Positions 17,917-26,960 of a stretch of DNA of 64,000 bases are shown one piece after another. This DNA comes from Shuttleworthia sp045545575 (GTDB taxonomy: Bacteria; Bacillota; Clostridia; Lachnospirales; Lachnospiraceae). The stretch's first letter is position 1. The number at the start of each line of letters is the position of its first letter. Where the stretch lies: NCBI GenBank assembly GCA_045545575.1, contig JAZQBE010000066.1, positions 9,801 to 73,800 on the forward strand, given 5' to 3'. The notes under the pieces are model-generated. The model made no database searches. It saw only the letters and a list, made by a program, of their open reading frames with translations, and had not been told where the DNA came from. Position numbers and translations under genes: made by a program.

Positions 17917-18745
17917 GAAACTGGCATTGTATCTGCAGTATCCGTTTGTCCGATACGCGCTGATCGTCGGCGTGCTGATCGCCCTGTGTTCTTCTTTGCT
18001 GGGGGTGACGCTGGTGCTGAAACGCTTTTCCTTTATCGGAGACGGACTGTCCCACGTCGCGTTCGGTGCGATTTCGGTCGCGGCGGTCCTGAATCTGTCC
18101 AACAACATGCTGCTGGTGCTGCCGGTCACGGTGGCCAGTGCCGTGCTGCTGCTTCGCACGGGTCAGAACGCCCGCATCAAAGGCGACGCCGCCATCGCCA
18201 TGATCTCTGTCGGTGCGCTTGCCTTCGGCTATCTGATCATGAACCTGTTTTCGACTTCCTCCAACTTAAGCGGAGATGTCTGCAGCACGCTGTTCGGAGC
18301 GGCGACATTTCTGACGCTGTCTGTCCGGGACGTCTGGCTGAGCGTCGTGCTTTCACTGTTCGTGGTGGGCGTTTTTGTGGTATTCTATAATAAGATTTTC
18401 GCCGTCACCTTTGACGAAAGCTTTGCGTCCGCATCCGGCACCCGCGCCGACCGCTACAACCTGCTGATCGCCGTGGTGATCGCCGTGATCATCGTCCTGG
18501 CGATGAACCTGGTCGGGTCTCTTCTGATTTCCGCCCTGGTTATTTTCCCGGCGCTGTCGGCAATGCGCCTGTTCTCAAGCTTTAAAAGCGTGACCATCTG
18601 CTCGGCGATCCTTTCGGTATGCTGCACGCTGACGGGCATGTTCATTTCGATTCTGGCCGGAACGCCTGTCGGCGCGACCATTGTTGCCGTGGACGTCGCG
18701 GCTTTCGGCATCTGCGTACTGGCCGGCCGTCTGATGAAAAAATGA
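17909..18745 (+). CDS. znuB: ZnuB-like zinc ABC transporter permease
   Basis: A 278-residue ABC-3 family permease with about eight membrane helices and the family segment FIGDGLSHVAFGAI near residue 43. The start at 17909 follows GGGGAGG and overlaps the end of znuC; the longer upstream frame only shadows znuC. With znuA and znuC it completes a high-affinity zinc importer, expected to be made under zinc starvation. Its TGA stop is the first codon of REP-like copy 3. Confidence 0.93.
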   Translation: MFEKLALYLQYPFVRYALIVGVLIALCSSLLGVTLVLKRFSFIGDGLSHVAFGAISVAAVLNLSNNMLLVLPVTVASAVLLLRTGQNARIKGDAAIAMISVGALAFGYLIMNLFSTSSNLSGDVCSTLFGAATFLTLSVRDVWLSVVLSLFVVGVFVVFYNKIFAVTFDESFASASGTRADRYNLLIAVVIAVIIVLAMNLVGSLLISALVIFPALSAMRLFSSFKSVTICSAILSVCCTLTGMFISILAGTPVGATIVAVDVAAFGICVLAGRLMKK

Positions 18746-18773
18746 GTCAGAAGGGACGGTCTCCTTTGACTCA
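18743..18773. repeat. REP-like palindrome, copy 3
   Basis: TGAGTCAGAAGGGA at the left and TCTCCTTTGACTCA at the right. The left TGA is the znuB stop codon. It separates the zinc operon from the aldolase gene. Confidence 0.88.
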
Positions 18774-18791
18774 AACGGAGGTTTTCGTAAG

Positions 18792-19856
18792 ATGGAAAAA
18801 CTGTACTTCGCTTCGGATTATCAGGAAGGCGCGCATCCGCAGATTCTGCGGCGCCTTTCTGAAACCAACCGGACGCACCGTCCGGGCTACGGAACGGACG
18901 AGGTCTGTGCCTCGGCCCGCGAAAAGATCCGGGACGCAGCGGACTGTCCGAAGGCGGCCGTGCATTTTCTTGCCGGCGGCACGCAGGCGAACCGGGTGGT
19001 GATCGACGCGCTGCTGCGCCCGTGGCAGGGCGTGATCGCCGCGGACAGCGGGCATATCGCGCTGCATGAGGCCGGAGCCATCGAGGCCGGCGGGCACAAG
19101 GTGCTGACGCTGCCGAATACGGACGGCAAGATTACGGACGAGCAGATCCGCGAATTGCTGGAGACCTTTGCGGCGGACGAGAACCGGGACCATATGGTGG
19201 AACCGGGCATGGTCTACCTGTCGCAGCCGACGGAGTACGGCACGCTCTACAGCCATCTGGAGCTGGCACAGATCGCCGAGCTGTGCGATGCCTGGAAGAT
19301 TCCGCTCTATGTGGACGGCGCACGCCTGGCGTACGCGCTGGCCTGCCCGGAGAACGACGTGATGCTGCCGGATCTCGCGGCGCTGTGCGACGTGTTTTAC
19401 ATCGGCGGGACGAAGTGCGGCGCGCTGCTGGGCGAGGCCGTCGTCGTGCCCGACCCGGACCGGATTCCCCACTTCTTTACGATGATCAAGCAGCACGGGG
19501 CGCTGCTGGCGAAGGGCTGGGTCGCCGGGATGCAGTTTGACGAGCTGTTCACGGATCTGCCCGGCAGCATGATGCTGTATCTGGAGAACGCGAAAACCGC
19601 CATCGCGGCCGCGGACCGGATCCGCGGCGCGCTGTCGGAATACGGATATGTGACGCTGTTCGGCTCGCCGACGAACCAGATCTTCGTGCATATGGAGGAC
19701 GCGCAGCTGGCGCGCCTGGCGGAGCAGGTGGAATACAGCTTCTGGGAGAAGACGGACGCGGACCACACGATCATCCGCCTCGCGACGAGCTGGGCGACGA
19801 CGGATGCGGACGTGGACGCGCTGTGTGCGCTGCTGAAGGAGATTGGGCAGGCGTAA
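18792..19856 (+). CDS. ltaE: Low-specificity L-threonine aldolase family (PLP lyase)
   Basis: A 354-residue fold-type I PLP enzyme that would split threonine or allo-threonine to glycine and acetaldehyde. Family marks: NRTHRPGYGTDE at the N-terminus, FLAGGTQANRV, the PLP-facing segment VDGARLAYAL and the Schiff-base lysine in YIGGTKCGALLGE. Length is normal. It stands alone after the REP copy and before galT, with a ribosome site GGAGG 11 bases upstream. Substrate preference among beta-hydroxy amino acids is uncertain. Confidence 0.88.
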   Translation: MEKLYFASDYQEGAHPQILRRLSETNRTHRPGYGTDEVCASAREKIRDAADCPKAAVHFLAGGTQANRVVIDALLRPWQGVIAADSGHIALHEAGAIEAGGHKVLTLPNTDGKITDEQIRELLETFAADENRDHMVEPGMVYLSQPTEYGTLYSHLELAQIAELCDAWKIPLYVDGARLAYALACPENDVMLPDLAALCDVFYIGGTKCGALLGEAVVVPDPDRIPHFFTMIKQHGALLAKGWVAGMQFDELFTDLPGSMMLYLENAKTAIAAADRIRGALSEYGYVTLFGSPTNQIFVHMEDAQLARLAEQVEYSFWEKTDADHTIIRLATSWATTDADVDALCALLKEIGQA

Positions 19857-19911
19857 ACAGATACATTAAGCGTTAGGAACATTGCTAAGATCATGTGAGA
19901 GGGGGATTTAC

Positions 19912-21414
19912 ATGAACGCAGTGGAACGGCTGATTCAGCTGGCAACGGATACCGGGCTGATCGGAGAAGATGAGCGGATCTGGGCGCAGAATGCGGTGCT
20001 GGAGGCGCTTCGCGCGGACGAACTTCCGGCGGCGGAGGTGGAAGATGACGCGCCGCTGGCCGCGGTGCTCGACGCCCTTTTGGACGACGCGGCAAAACGG
20101 GGTGTCCTGGAGAACAATTCCGTGGTGTACCGGGATCTGCTGGACACGGCGGTGATGGGACGGCTGACGCCGCGCCCGGCCCAGGTGACCGCGGCGTTTG
20201 CTGCGCGATACACCGAGAGCCCCCAAAAAGCCACCGACTGGTACTACGATTTCTGCCGTGCGACGAATTACATCCGCACGGACCGCATCGCGAAGGACGT
20301 GCGATGGAAGGCCCGGACGGACTACGGCGAGATGGACATCACCATCAACCTGTCCAAGCCCGAGAAGGATCCGAAGGCCATCGCCGCGGCCCGGAACATG
20401 CCCCAGGCGGCCTATCCGAAGTGTCAGCTGTGCATCGAAAACGAAGGCTATGCCGGCCGGGTGAATCATCCGGCGCGCCAGAACCACCGCCCCGTGCCGA
20501 TCACCATTGCCGGCGCGCCCTGGTTCCTGCAGTACTCGCCCTACGTGTACTACAACGAGCACTGCATCTGCTTTAACCGGCAGCACACGCCCATGAAGAT
20601 CGACCGGGCCTGCTTTGACAAGCTGCTGGATTTTGTCAGCCAGTTCCCGCACTATTTCGTGGGTTCCAACGCGGACCTGCCCATCGTGGGCGGATCGATC
20701 CTGGCCCACGATCATTTCCAGGGCGGCCATTACACCTTCGCCATGGAAAAGGCCCCGGTGGAGCGGGAGATTTCCTTTGCCGGATTTGAGGACGTCAAAG
20801 CCGGCATCGTGCGCTGGCCGATGTCCGTCATCCGCATTTCTTCGGCGGACCGCGTCCGCCTGGCGGAGCTGGCGGAGAAGATTCTGGCTGCCTGGCGCGG
20901 ATACACGGACGCGGACGCGATGATCTTCGCCGAAACCGGCGGCGAGCCCCACAACACGATCACGCCCATCGCCCGCCGGCGGGGCGATCTGTACGAGCTG
21001 GATCTGGTGCTCCGGAACAACCTGACCACCGAAGAGCATCCCCTGGGGCTGTATCATCCCCACGCCCAGCTGCATCACATCAAGAAGGAGAATATCGGCC
21101 TGATCGAAGTCATGGGCCTGGCCGTACTGCCCGCGCGGTTAAAGGAAGAACTGGGGGAAGTGGCCAAGCTTCTTTCCGAAATCGCCGTCGGACGCGCCGG
21201 CCGCGATGCGCTGCGCGAAAACGAGCGCACCTCGATCCACGCCGACTGGGCGGAGAGCTTCCTGGACCGGTATGAGATCACGGAAGAGAACGCCTGGGGC
21301 ATCGTGCAGGAGGAAACCGGCAAGGTTTTCGCCCAGGTGTTAGAGGACGCCGGCGTGTACAAGCGCACCCCTGAAGGGCAGGCGGCGTTCCTGCGTTTTG
21401 TGACGCAGGTGTAA
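19912..21414 (+). CDS. galT: UDP-glucose-hexose-1-phosphate uridylyltransferase, Firmicutes class
   Basis: A 500-residue enzyme of the Leloir pathway that exchanges galactose-1-phosphate with UDP-glucose. It belongs to the longer class II GalT group of Firmicutes. The catalytic histidine region is AHDHFQGGHYTF, and YPKCQLCIENEGYAGR, HCICFNRQHTPM and GGEPHNTI are also family motifs. The ATG at 19912 follows GAGAGGGGG. It fits with the beta-galactosidase-like genes in the window, though galK and galE are not here. Confidence 0.93.
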   Translation: MNAVERLIQLATDTGLIGEDERIWAQNAVLEALRADELPAAEVEDDAPLAAVLDALLDDAAKRGVLENNSVVYRDLLDTAVMGRLTPRPAQVTAAFAARYTESPQKATDWYYDFCRATNYIRTDRIAKDVRWKARTDYGEMDITINLSKPEKDPKAIAAARNMPQAAYPKCQLCIENEGYAGRVNHPARQNHRPVPITIAGAPWFLQYSPYVYYNEHCICFNRQHTPMKIDRACFDKLLDFVSQFPHYFVGSNADLPIVGGSILAHDHFQGGHYTFAMEKAPVEREISFAGFEDVKAGIVRWPMSVIRISSADRVRLAELAEKILAAWRGYTDADAMIFAETGGEPHNTITPIARRRGDLYELDLVLRNNLTTEEHPLGLYHPHAQLHHIKKENIGLIEVMGLAVLPARLKEELGEVAKLLSEIAVGRAGRDALRENERTSIHADWAESFLDRYEITEENAWGIVQEETGKVFAQVLEDAGVYKRTPEGQAAFLRFVTQV

Positions 21415-21443
21415 GACTTTAATGGCGAAACAAATTTGAACAC

Positions 21444-21479
21444 AAAAAAGCGGATCTGCCTGATGCGGATCCGCTTTTT
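21444..21479. terminator. Bidirectional terminator after galT
   Basis: AAAAAAGCGGATC pairs with GATCCGCTTTTT around a short loop, giving a T-run on either strand. Confidence 0.88.
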
Positions 21480-21535
21480 CCATTGTAAGATAGCATCGTC
21501 CAAAGAAAACCCTGTCCAAGGCAAGGAGGAAAACC

Positions 21536-22792
21536 ATGGCGACACCGGAGGAAATCAGAGCACGGATTGAAGAGGCCAATGCCCGTGTGCTGGATATTTT
21601 TACAAAGGGCAAGATGATTCTGACCGACATCCGGCCGGCGGTTGAAGTTGTTCCGGGTATGACGGACAATATGATCCTGCTGCCCGGCCCGCCGAGCGAG
21701 CTGGACACGATCGCGTATCCGCTGCGGATTTCCGCCTGCGGCGCGGCGGTGCACGAGGGCCTGGCCAAGGACCTGGACGAAGCCTGGGAGAAGATCAAGG
21801 CCGGCGAAATCATCCTGGACGCCGCCCAGAATCACGACTGTTCCAACGCGGCCTGCCAGTCCACGTCGGCTCACATGCCGGTGTTCGTGGTGGAGGATCC
21901 GGTCTACGGCGGATCGGGCTACTGCGTGCCCCATCCGGGCCCGGTGAACCCGACCCTGCGCTGGGGTCAGTACGACGAGAGCGTGGAAGCGAACCTGACC
22001 TGGATCGAAGAGGTGCTCTCTCCGGTGTTAAAGGAAGCCGTGCTGTTAAGCGGCGGCATCGACCTGATCAGCATCCTGTCCCAGACCGCCGGCATGGGCG
22101 ATGAAAACCACAACCGCCAGCCCGCGTCTTCCATGAAATTTGCGCTGACCATGATTCCCTACATTATGAAGGGCAGCAATCCGCACAAGGAAGAGGTCAT
22201 CGAGTGGCTCGCCGCCAACGACCGCTTCTACCTGCAGGTGCTGATGGCCGGCATCGGTGCTTTGACCCACTCCGCCAAGCAGGTGAAGGATTCCACCGTG
22301 ATGGTGGGCATGGGCGCCAACGGCGTGAAGTTCGGCATCCAGATCGCCGCGACGGGCAACGCCTGGTACACCACCGAAGCGCCGGTGGTCCAGGGCACGC
22401 TGCTTTCGCCGAAGACGAAACCCGAAGACGTGGCCGGTTACTTAGGCGACAGCTGCGTGACGGAAGTGTGGGGCTTGGGCGGCATGTCCGCCATCGCCGG
22501 TCCTTCCTATGTGCGTCTGACCGGCTCCACCTACAGCGCGGCCGTCGACCGCACGGCCAGAGCCCGGGCGGTTTCTTTGGGCGAGCATTCCTTCGATCCG
22601 GTCCCCTGGGACGATTTCAAGGGTTCCCCGGTGGGCATCGACATCCGCAAGGTGATCGGCATGAACGTCGTTCCGGTCAGCCACGGCGGCTCCGGCTTAA
22701 AGACCGGCGGACAGGCCGGCGCGGGCGCCTGCGACCTGCCGCTGGACTGCTTCAAGAACGCGCTGGAAGGTTTTGCGGCAACGGTACTGTAA
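21536..22792 (+). CDS. DUF1116 protein, AllG/YlbE-like
   Basis: A 418-residue cytoplasmic protein of the DUF1116 family. In Escherichia coli the homolog AllG (YlbE) sits with FdrA/AllF and AllH and has been linked to oxamate carbamoyltransferase activity in allantoin degradation. Here it is followed by fdrA (47 bases) and an acetokinase-like gene. Conserved-looking stretches include ILLPGPPSELD, AQNHDCSNAACQSTSAHMP and SHGGSGLKTGGQAGAG. No AllH (DUF2877) or carbamate-kinase gene is present, so its partner set differs from the enteric one. A strong AAGGAGG fixes the start. Reaction unknown. Confidence 0.8.
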   Translation: MATPEEIRARIEEANARVLDIFTKGKMILTDIRPAVEVVPGMTDNMILLPGPPSELDTIAYPLRISACGAAVHEGLAKDLDEAWEKIKAGEIILDAAQNHDCSNAACQSTSAHMPVFVVEDPVYGGSGYCVPHPGPVNPTLRWGQYDESVEANLTWIEEVLSPVLKEAVLLSGGIDLISILSQTAGMGDENHNRQPASSMKFALTMIPYIMKGSNPHKEEVIEWLAANDRFYLQVLMAGIGALTHSAKQVKDSTVMVGMGANGVKFGIQIAATGNAWYTTEAPVVQGTLLSPKTKPEDVAGYLGDSCVTEVWGLGGMSAIAGPSYVRLTGSTYSAAVDRTARARAVSLGEHSFDPVPWDDFKGSPVGIDIRKVIGMNVVPVSHGGSGLKTGGQAGAGACDLPLDCFKNALEGFAATVL

Positions 22793-22839
22793 GAGGTTTG
22801 GCACAGCCAGAGACCAACTGGCGGGAAGGATGAGCTGTC

Positions 22840-24672
22840 ATGAGTGTATTTGCAAAGATTGAAAAAGGAAAATACATCGACTCCCTGGAAACCCTGTTTT
22901 CCTCCTCCGTGCTGAACGAGCAGCCGGGCATTTCGGCGGGGTACATCGGCATGGGCACGGACGCCTTTAAGGCGGTCTGCGAGGACCTGGGCCTGATGAC
23001 GGAAGCCATCGCGGCCTGCGGCGACGGCGACTACATCACCGTGGCGGAAGCGGAAAGCGAAGAGGCCTTTGCGGCGGCGCTTGCGGCTGTCGCGGCCGAG
23101 ACCGAGCCGGAGGAAGGCGAGGCGCAGATGAAGAGCGTTTCCTATCCGACGATCGCGGCGGCGGCGAAGGCCGTAAAGAAGGCGAACCTGGTTCAGATTT
23201 CCGTTCCGGGCGAATATGCCCTCGATCAGGCGAAGGAGGCCTTCGCGGCCGGCCTGCACGCCTGCGTCTTTTCCAACAACGTGCCCACGGAAGATGAGCG
23301 CGAAATGAAAGAGATCGCCCGCGAAAAGGGCCTGCTGTGCATGGGTCCGGACTGCGGCGTGGCGAATATCAACGGCGCGGCCCTGGTGCTGGCTTCCGTG
23401 AACAACCGCGGACCCTACGGCATCGTCGGCGCCTCCGGTGTCGGCATTCAGCATGTCGCCGCCATCCTGCACGCCAACGGCACCGGCGTCTCCCAGACCA
23501 TCGGCACCGGCGGCAACGACATCAAGGAAGGCGTGGACGGCATCATGCTGGTGATGGGCTTAGACGCCCTCGACGCGGATCCGGAAACGAAGTACATCGG
23601 CGTGGTGGCCCGCAAGTGCACCGAGCTGGCGAAGGAGCGGATCTTAGCCCGCATCGCGGCCTGCTCGAAGCCGGTGGTGGTCAGCATGATGAGCGTTTCG
23701 AAGGAAGAGGCCGAAGCGGCCGGCGCCATCTACGCGGCGAACCTGGACGACTGCGGCGCGAAGCTTCTGGCGCTCACCGGACGCACCTGCAGGATGGAAA
23801 CCGAGGAAGAGCTGACGGCGCTGGCCGAAACCGCGCTGGAAGGCATGTCCGCGGAACAGAAGTATGTGCGCGGCGCCTTCTCCGGCGGCACCTTCATGGA
23901 TGAAGCGACCCGCACCCTGTGGGACCGGGTCGGCGGCGTCTGGTCCAACAGCTCCTTTGATCTGCGCCACAAGCTGGCAGACGCGAAGGTCAGCGTGGAA
24001 AACAGCTGCGTGGACTGGGGCGAGGAAGAATTCACCAACGGCCGTCCCCATCCGGCCATCGACCCGTCGGTGCGCAAGCCCGCCATCTTAAAAGAGGCGG
24101 CGGATCCGGAAGTGGCCGTCATCCTGCTGGACTTCATCCTGACCCCTCCGGGCTACATGGATCCGGTGGGCTACGTGCTGGAAGATATCAAAAAGGCCCA
24201 GGAGATGGCAGCGGCCCGCGGCGGAAAGATCGCCTTCGTGGCTTCCGTGCTCGGTACCGACGCCGATTTCCAGAACAAGGCGGAGCAGGAAAAGAAACTG
24301 CGTGACGCCGGAGTGCTGGTGGCCTCGTCCAACTACCGCGCGGCGATGCTGGCCGGCGAGATCATCCGCTTAAAGAACGGCCGTCCGGCGGTGGAAAGCG
24401 CCGCGGAGGATCCGGCCGAAGTGAAAGCGCGGGTGGAAGCCGTGCTGGCGGCGAAGGCGGACGCGGTTTACGATCCCGCGGCGAACAGCTGCGATCCGGC
24501 GAAGATGCTCGATCTGTTTGCTTCCGAATTCGTGATGGTCAACGTCGGCCCGAAGGCCTTCGGCGACGTGATCGTAAAGCAGGGATACCGCAGCGTACAG
24601 GTGGACTGGCGCCCGGTGGCCGGCGGCGACAAGCGGATGCAGGAACTTCTTGCAGCGATCGGAGGATATTGA
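22840..24672 (+). CDS. fdrA: FdrA/AllF-like protein with succinyl-CoA-synthetase-type fold
   Basis: A 610-residue protein matching E. coli FdrA along its length: KKANLVQISVPGEYA, the EKGLLCMGPDCGVANINGA region, a Rossmann-like YGIVGASGVGIQHVAA, GRPHPAIDP and the C-terminal VDWRPVAGGDKRMQELL. The fold resembles acyl-CoA synthetases (NDP-forming), enzymes that handle acyl phosphates. In the enteric pathway FdrA is part of a carbamoyl-transfer complex. The TGA stop overlaps the kinase ATG by one base, so FdrA and the kinase are translationally coupled. I infer that the kinase uses its product. Confidence 0.85.
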   Translation: MSVFAKIEKGKYIDSLETLFSSSVLNEQPGISAGYIGMGTDAFKAVCEDLGLMTEAIAACGDGDYITVAEAESEEAFAAALAAVAAETEPEEGEAQMKSVSYPTIAAAAKAVKKANLVQISVPGEYALDQAKEAFAAGLHACVFSNNVPTEDEREMKEIAREKGLLCMGPDCGVANINGAALVLASVNNRGPYGIVGASGVGIQHVAAILHANGTGVSQTIGTGGNDIKEGVDGIMLVMGLDALDADPETKYIGVVARKCTELAKERILARIAACSKPVVVSMMSVSKEEAEAAGAIYAANLDDCGAKLLALTGRTCRMETEEELTALAETALEGMSAEQKYVRGAFSGGTFMDEATRTLWDRVGGVWSNSSFDLRHKLADAKVSVENSCVDWGEEEFTNGRPHPAIDPSVRKPAILKEAADPEVAVILLDFILTPPGYMDPVGYVLEDIKKAQEMAAARGGKIAFVASVLGTDADFQNKAEQEKKLRDAGVLVASSNYRAAMLAGEIIRLKNGRPAVESAAEDPAEVKARVEAVLAAKADAVYDPAANSCDPAKMLDLFASEFVMVNVGPKAFGDVIVKQGYRSVQVDWRPVAGGDKRMQELLAAIGGY

Positions 24673-25862
24673 TGAAAGTCCTGGTGTGCAACGCGGGAAG
24701 CACTTCCCTCAAATTCAAACTGTATGAGATGCCCGGCGACACCGTCCTTGCCCAGGGCGGGGTGGAACGGGTCGGCTCCCTGGACGACGCGATTTACCGC
24801 TACCGGAACAATACGGACGGCGTGGAAAACAATTCCACCCGCCAGGCCATCCCGGACTACGGTACCGGCATCCGCCGGTTTTTGGGCGACCTGTGCGATC
24901 CGCTGATCGGCGTCTTAAACAAGGTTTCCGAAATCGACCGCGTCGGCTACAAAACCGTGTTAAGCAAGGATCACTTCGGCGTCCACGAGCTAGATGACGA
25001 AACGATCCAGGGCATGAAGGACTGGATCGCCCTGGCGCCGGCGCACAACACGGCCTATCTGGCGGCCATCGAGGCAGTGCGCGCGGAGCTTCCGGACACA
25101 CTGTTTGTCGGCTGCTTTGAGACGGCGTTCCATCAGTCGATTCCGCTGGCGCGCAAGCTCTACGGCGTCCCCTATGAGTGGTATGAGAATTACGGCGTGC
25201 AGCGCCTAGGCTATCACGGCGCCTCCCACGGATACATCGCCGACTGCTTAAACGAGCGCTCCGAAGGCAGACCCTACCGCGCCGTCAGCTGCCACTTAGG
25301 CGGCAGCAGCTCCATCTGCGCGATCGAAAACGGAAAGAGTGTGAACACCTCCTTCGGCATGTCTTTAGAGACCGGTGTCATCCACAACAACCGCGTGGGC
25401 GACTTCGATTCCGAGATTTCGTTCTTCCTTCAGAAGGAGGGCATGAGCGAAGCGGAAGTGCTGGAGGGCCTGCAGAAGAAGGGCGGCCTGCTGGGCATCT
25501 TGGGCGTCAGCAACGATCTTCGTTACGTCTGCGAGGCGGCGGACGCCGGCAATGAGCGCGCGGCGCTGGCCGTGGACGTCTTCGTAACCGGCATCGTCCA
25601 TTACATCGGCAGCTTCTTCATCGACCTGGGCGGCCTGGATTACCTGGTGCTGACCGCGGGCATCGGTGAACACTCCGCGCCGGTCCGGGCAGAGATCTGC
25701 CGGCGGCTCGCGCCGCTGGGCGTGGTGCTCGACGAAGCGGCGAACGAAGCGCTGGACGGCGAGGGCGTCATTTCCGCGGCGGATTCGAAGGTACAGGTGC
25801 TGGTGATCCCGACCAACGAGGAACTGGGCATCGCGCGTCGGACGTTCGCGTTCGAGAAATAA
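24672..25862 (+). CDS. Acetate-kinase-family (ASKHA) kinase, divergent
   Basis: A 396-residue relative of acetate kinase. The phosphate-binding start VLVCNAGSTSLKF, the GYHGASH segment and GIGEHSAPVR are conserved. Several active-site positions differ: the catalytic Asp of the usual FDTAFHQ motif is Glu (FETAFHQ), the HRVVHGGE motif reads DRVGYKTV (Arg kept), PLHNP reads PAHNT, and LGNGSS reads LGGSSS. An acyl phosphate other than acetyl phosphate is therefore likely. GGAGG at 24661-24665 precedes the ATG, which overlaps the fdrA stop. Whether it makes ATP from the FdrA/DUF1116 product is inference. Confidence 0.8.
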   Translation: MKVLVCNAGSTSLKFKLYEMPGDTVLAQGGVERVGSLDDAIYRYRNNTDGVENNSTRQAIPDYGTGIRRFLGDLCDPLIGVLNKVSEIDRVGYKTVLSKDHFGVHELDDETIQGMKDWIALAPAHNTAYLAAIEAVRAELPDTLFVGCFETAFHQSIPLARKLYGVPYEWYENYGVQRLGYHGASHGYIADCLNERSEGRPYRAVSCHLGGSSSICAIENGKSVNTSFGMSLETGVIHNNRVGDFDSEISFFLQKEGMSEAEVLEGLQKKGGLLGILGVSNDLRYVCEAADAGNERAALAVDVFVTGIVHYIGSFFIDLGGLDYLVLTAGIGEHSAPVRAEICRRLAPLGVVLDEAANEALDGEGVISAADSKVQVLVIPTNEELGIARRTFAFEK

Positions 25863-25927
25863 GCGCGAAAGCAGCCTTCCCCGGAATGTTTCAATATTTA
25901 AAATCTAATTCACAGAAACAAAAAAGC

Positions 25928-25956
25928 TGTGACTTAGGGATGATCTGTGGTAGAAT
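25928..25956 (+). promoter_or_regulatory. Possible promoter before garR
   Basis: TAGAAT (25951-25956) lies 17 bases after TGTGAC (25928-25933), in a short AT-rich gap. The -10 box is good and the -35 box weak. It suggests garR can be expressed apart from the fdrA cluster. Confidence 0.45.
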
Positions 25957-26012
25957 AGCGGAAAGAGTAAAAAGGCAGCAGACAAGGACGCTGCTCAGAA
26001 AGGAGAATCACA

Positions 26013-26900
26013 ATGAAAGTAGGATTTATCGGATTAGGCATCATGGGCAAGCCGATGGCGAAGAACTTAATCAAGGCCGGTCACGAGCTGGTCGTGCGCG
26101 ACTTCAATCCGGCTTCCGTGCAGGAGCTGGTGGATCTGGGCGCGAAGGCGGCCGAAAGCGGCGCCGAGCTGGCTTCCCAGGTGGAAGTGGTCATCACCAT
26201 GGTTCCCAATTCTCCCCACGTGCGCGCGGCGGTGCTCGGTGAAGGCGGCGTCGTGGAAGGCGCTTCCTCCGATCTGGTCGTGATCGACATGTCCTCCATC
26301 GACCCGGTGGAATCCAAGAAGATCGCCGAAGAGCTGGCGAAGCACGGCATCGAGATGCTCGACTGCCCGGTGTCCGGCGGCGAGCCGAAGGCCATTGACG
26401 GAACCCTTTCCGTCATGTGCGGCGGCAAGAAGGAAGTCTGGGACCGTTTCTACGATCTGCTCTGCGCCATGGCCGGCTCCGTCGTCTACGTCGGACCGAT
26501 CGGCAGCGGCAACGTGGCCAAGCTTGCCAACCAGATGATCGTTGCGGCCAACATCGGCGCCTGCGCCGAAGCCTTCACCTTCGCGAAGAAGATGGGCACG
26601 GATCCCCGCCTGGTATATGAAGCCATCCGCGGCGGCCTGGCCGGCTCCACGGTTATGGACGCGAAAGTGCCGATGATGCTCGCCGGCAACTACAAGCCCG
26701 GCTTCCGCATCGACCTGCACATCAAGGATCTGACCAACGCCTTAAACGCGGCTCACGCGGTGAACATGCCCGTGCCGATGACGGCTCAGATGATGGAAGT
26801 CATGCAGGAACTGAAGAATCACGACGAAGGCTCCTGCGACCACGACGACATCGTCCGCTACTACGAGCGCATGAGCGGCGCATCCATCGTCGAGGAATAA
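26013..26900 (+). CDS. garR: 2-hydroxy-3-oxopropionate (tartronate semialdehyde) reductase
   Basis: A 295-residue beta-hydroxyacid dehydrogenase. The NAD(P)-binding motif is GFIGLGIMGKPMAKNL. The substrate motif is DCPVSGGEPKAIDGTL, and the catalytic lysine lies in GSGNVAKLANQM. This is the GarR/GlxR type, which turns tartronate semialdehyde into glycerate in glyoxylate, glucarate or allantoin catabolism. In E. coli glxR also neighbours the allantoin genes, which supports a link with the DUF1116/FdrA pair upstream. AAGGAG precedes the start. Confidence 0.88.
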   Translation: MKVGFIGLGIMGKPMAKNLIKAGHELVVRDFNPASVQELVDLGAKAAESGAELASQVEVVITMVPNSPHVRAAVLGEGGVVEGASSDLVVIDMSSIDPVESKKIAEELAKHGIEMLDCPVSGGEPKAIDGTLSVMCGGKKEVWDRFYDLLCAMAGSVVYVGPIGSGNVAKLANQMIVAANIGACAEAFTFAKKMGTDPRLVYEAIRGGLAGSTVMDAKVPMMLAGNYKPGFRIDLHIKDLTNALNAAHAVNMPVPMTAQMMEVMQELKNHDEGSCDHDDIVRYYERMSGASIVEE

Positions 26901-26908
26901 GTCAAAAG

Positions 26909-26940
26909 CGGAACGGGGGTCAGGCCCCTGTTCCGTTTTT
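26909..26940 (+). terminator. Terminator after garR
   Basis: CGGAACGGGG pairs with CCCCTGTTCCG (one G-T pair, 26909-26935), followed by five T residues. Confidence 0.82.
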
Positions 26941-26960
26941 CCATTTGAGAGGGAAGAACC

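Noticed and set aside
13764..18745. A defence island around Uma2 and the ABC remnant
   Set aside because: No restriction, toxin-antitoxin, CBASS or similar gene set is present; the neighbours are clpB and a zinc uptake operon.
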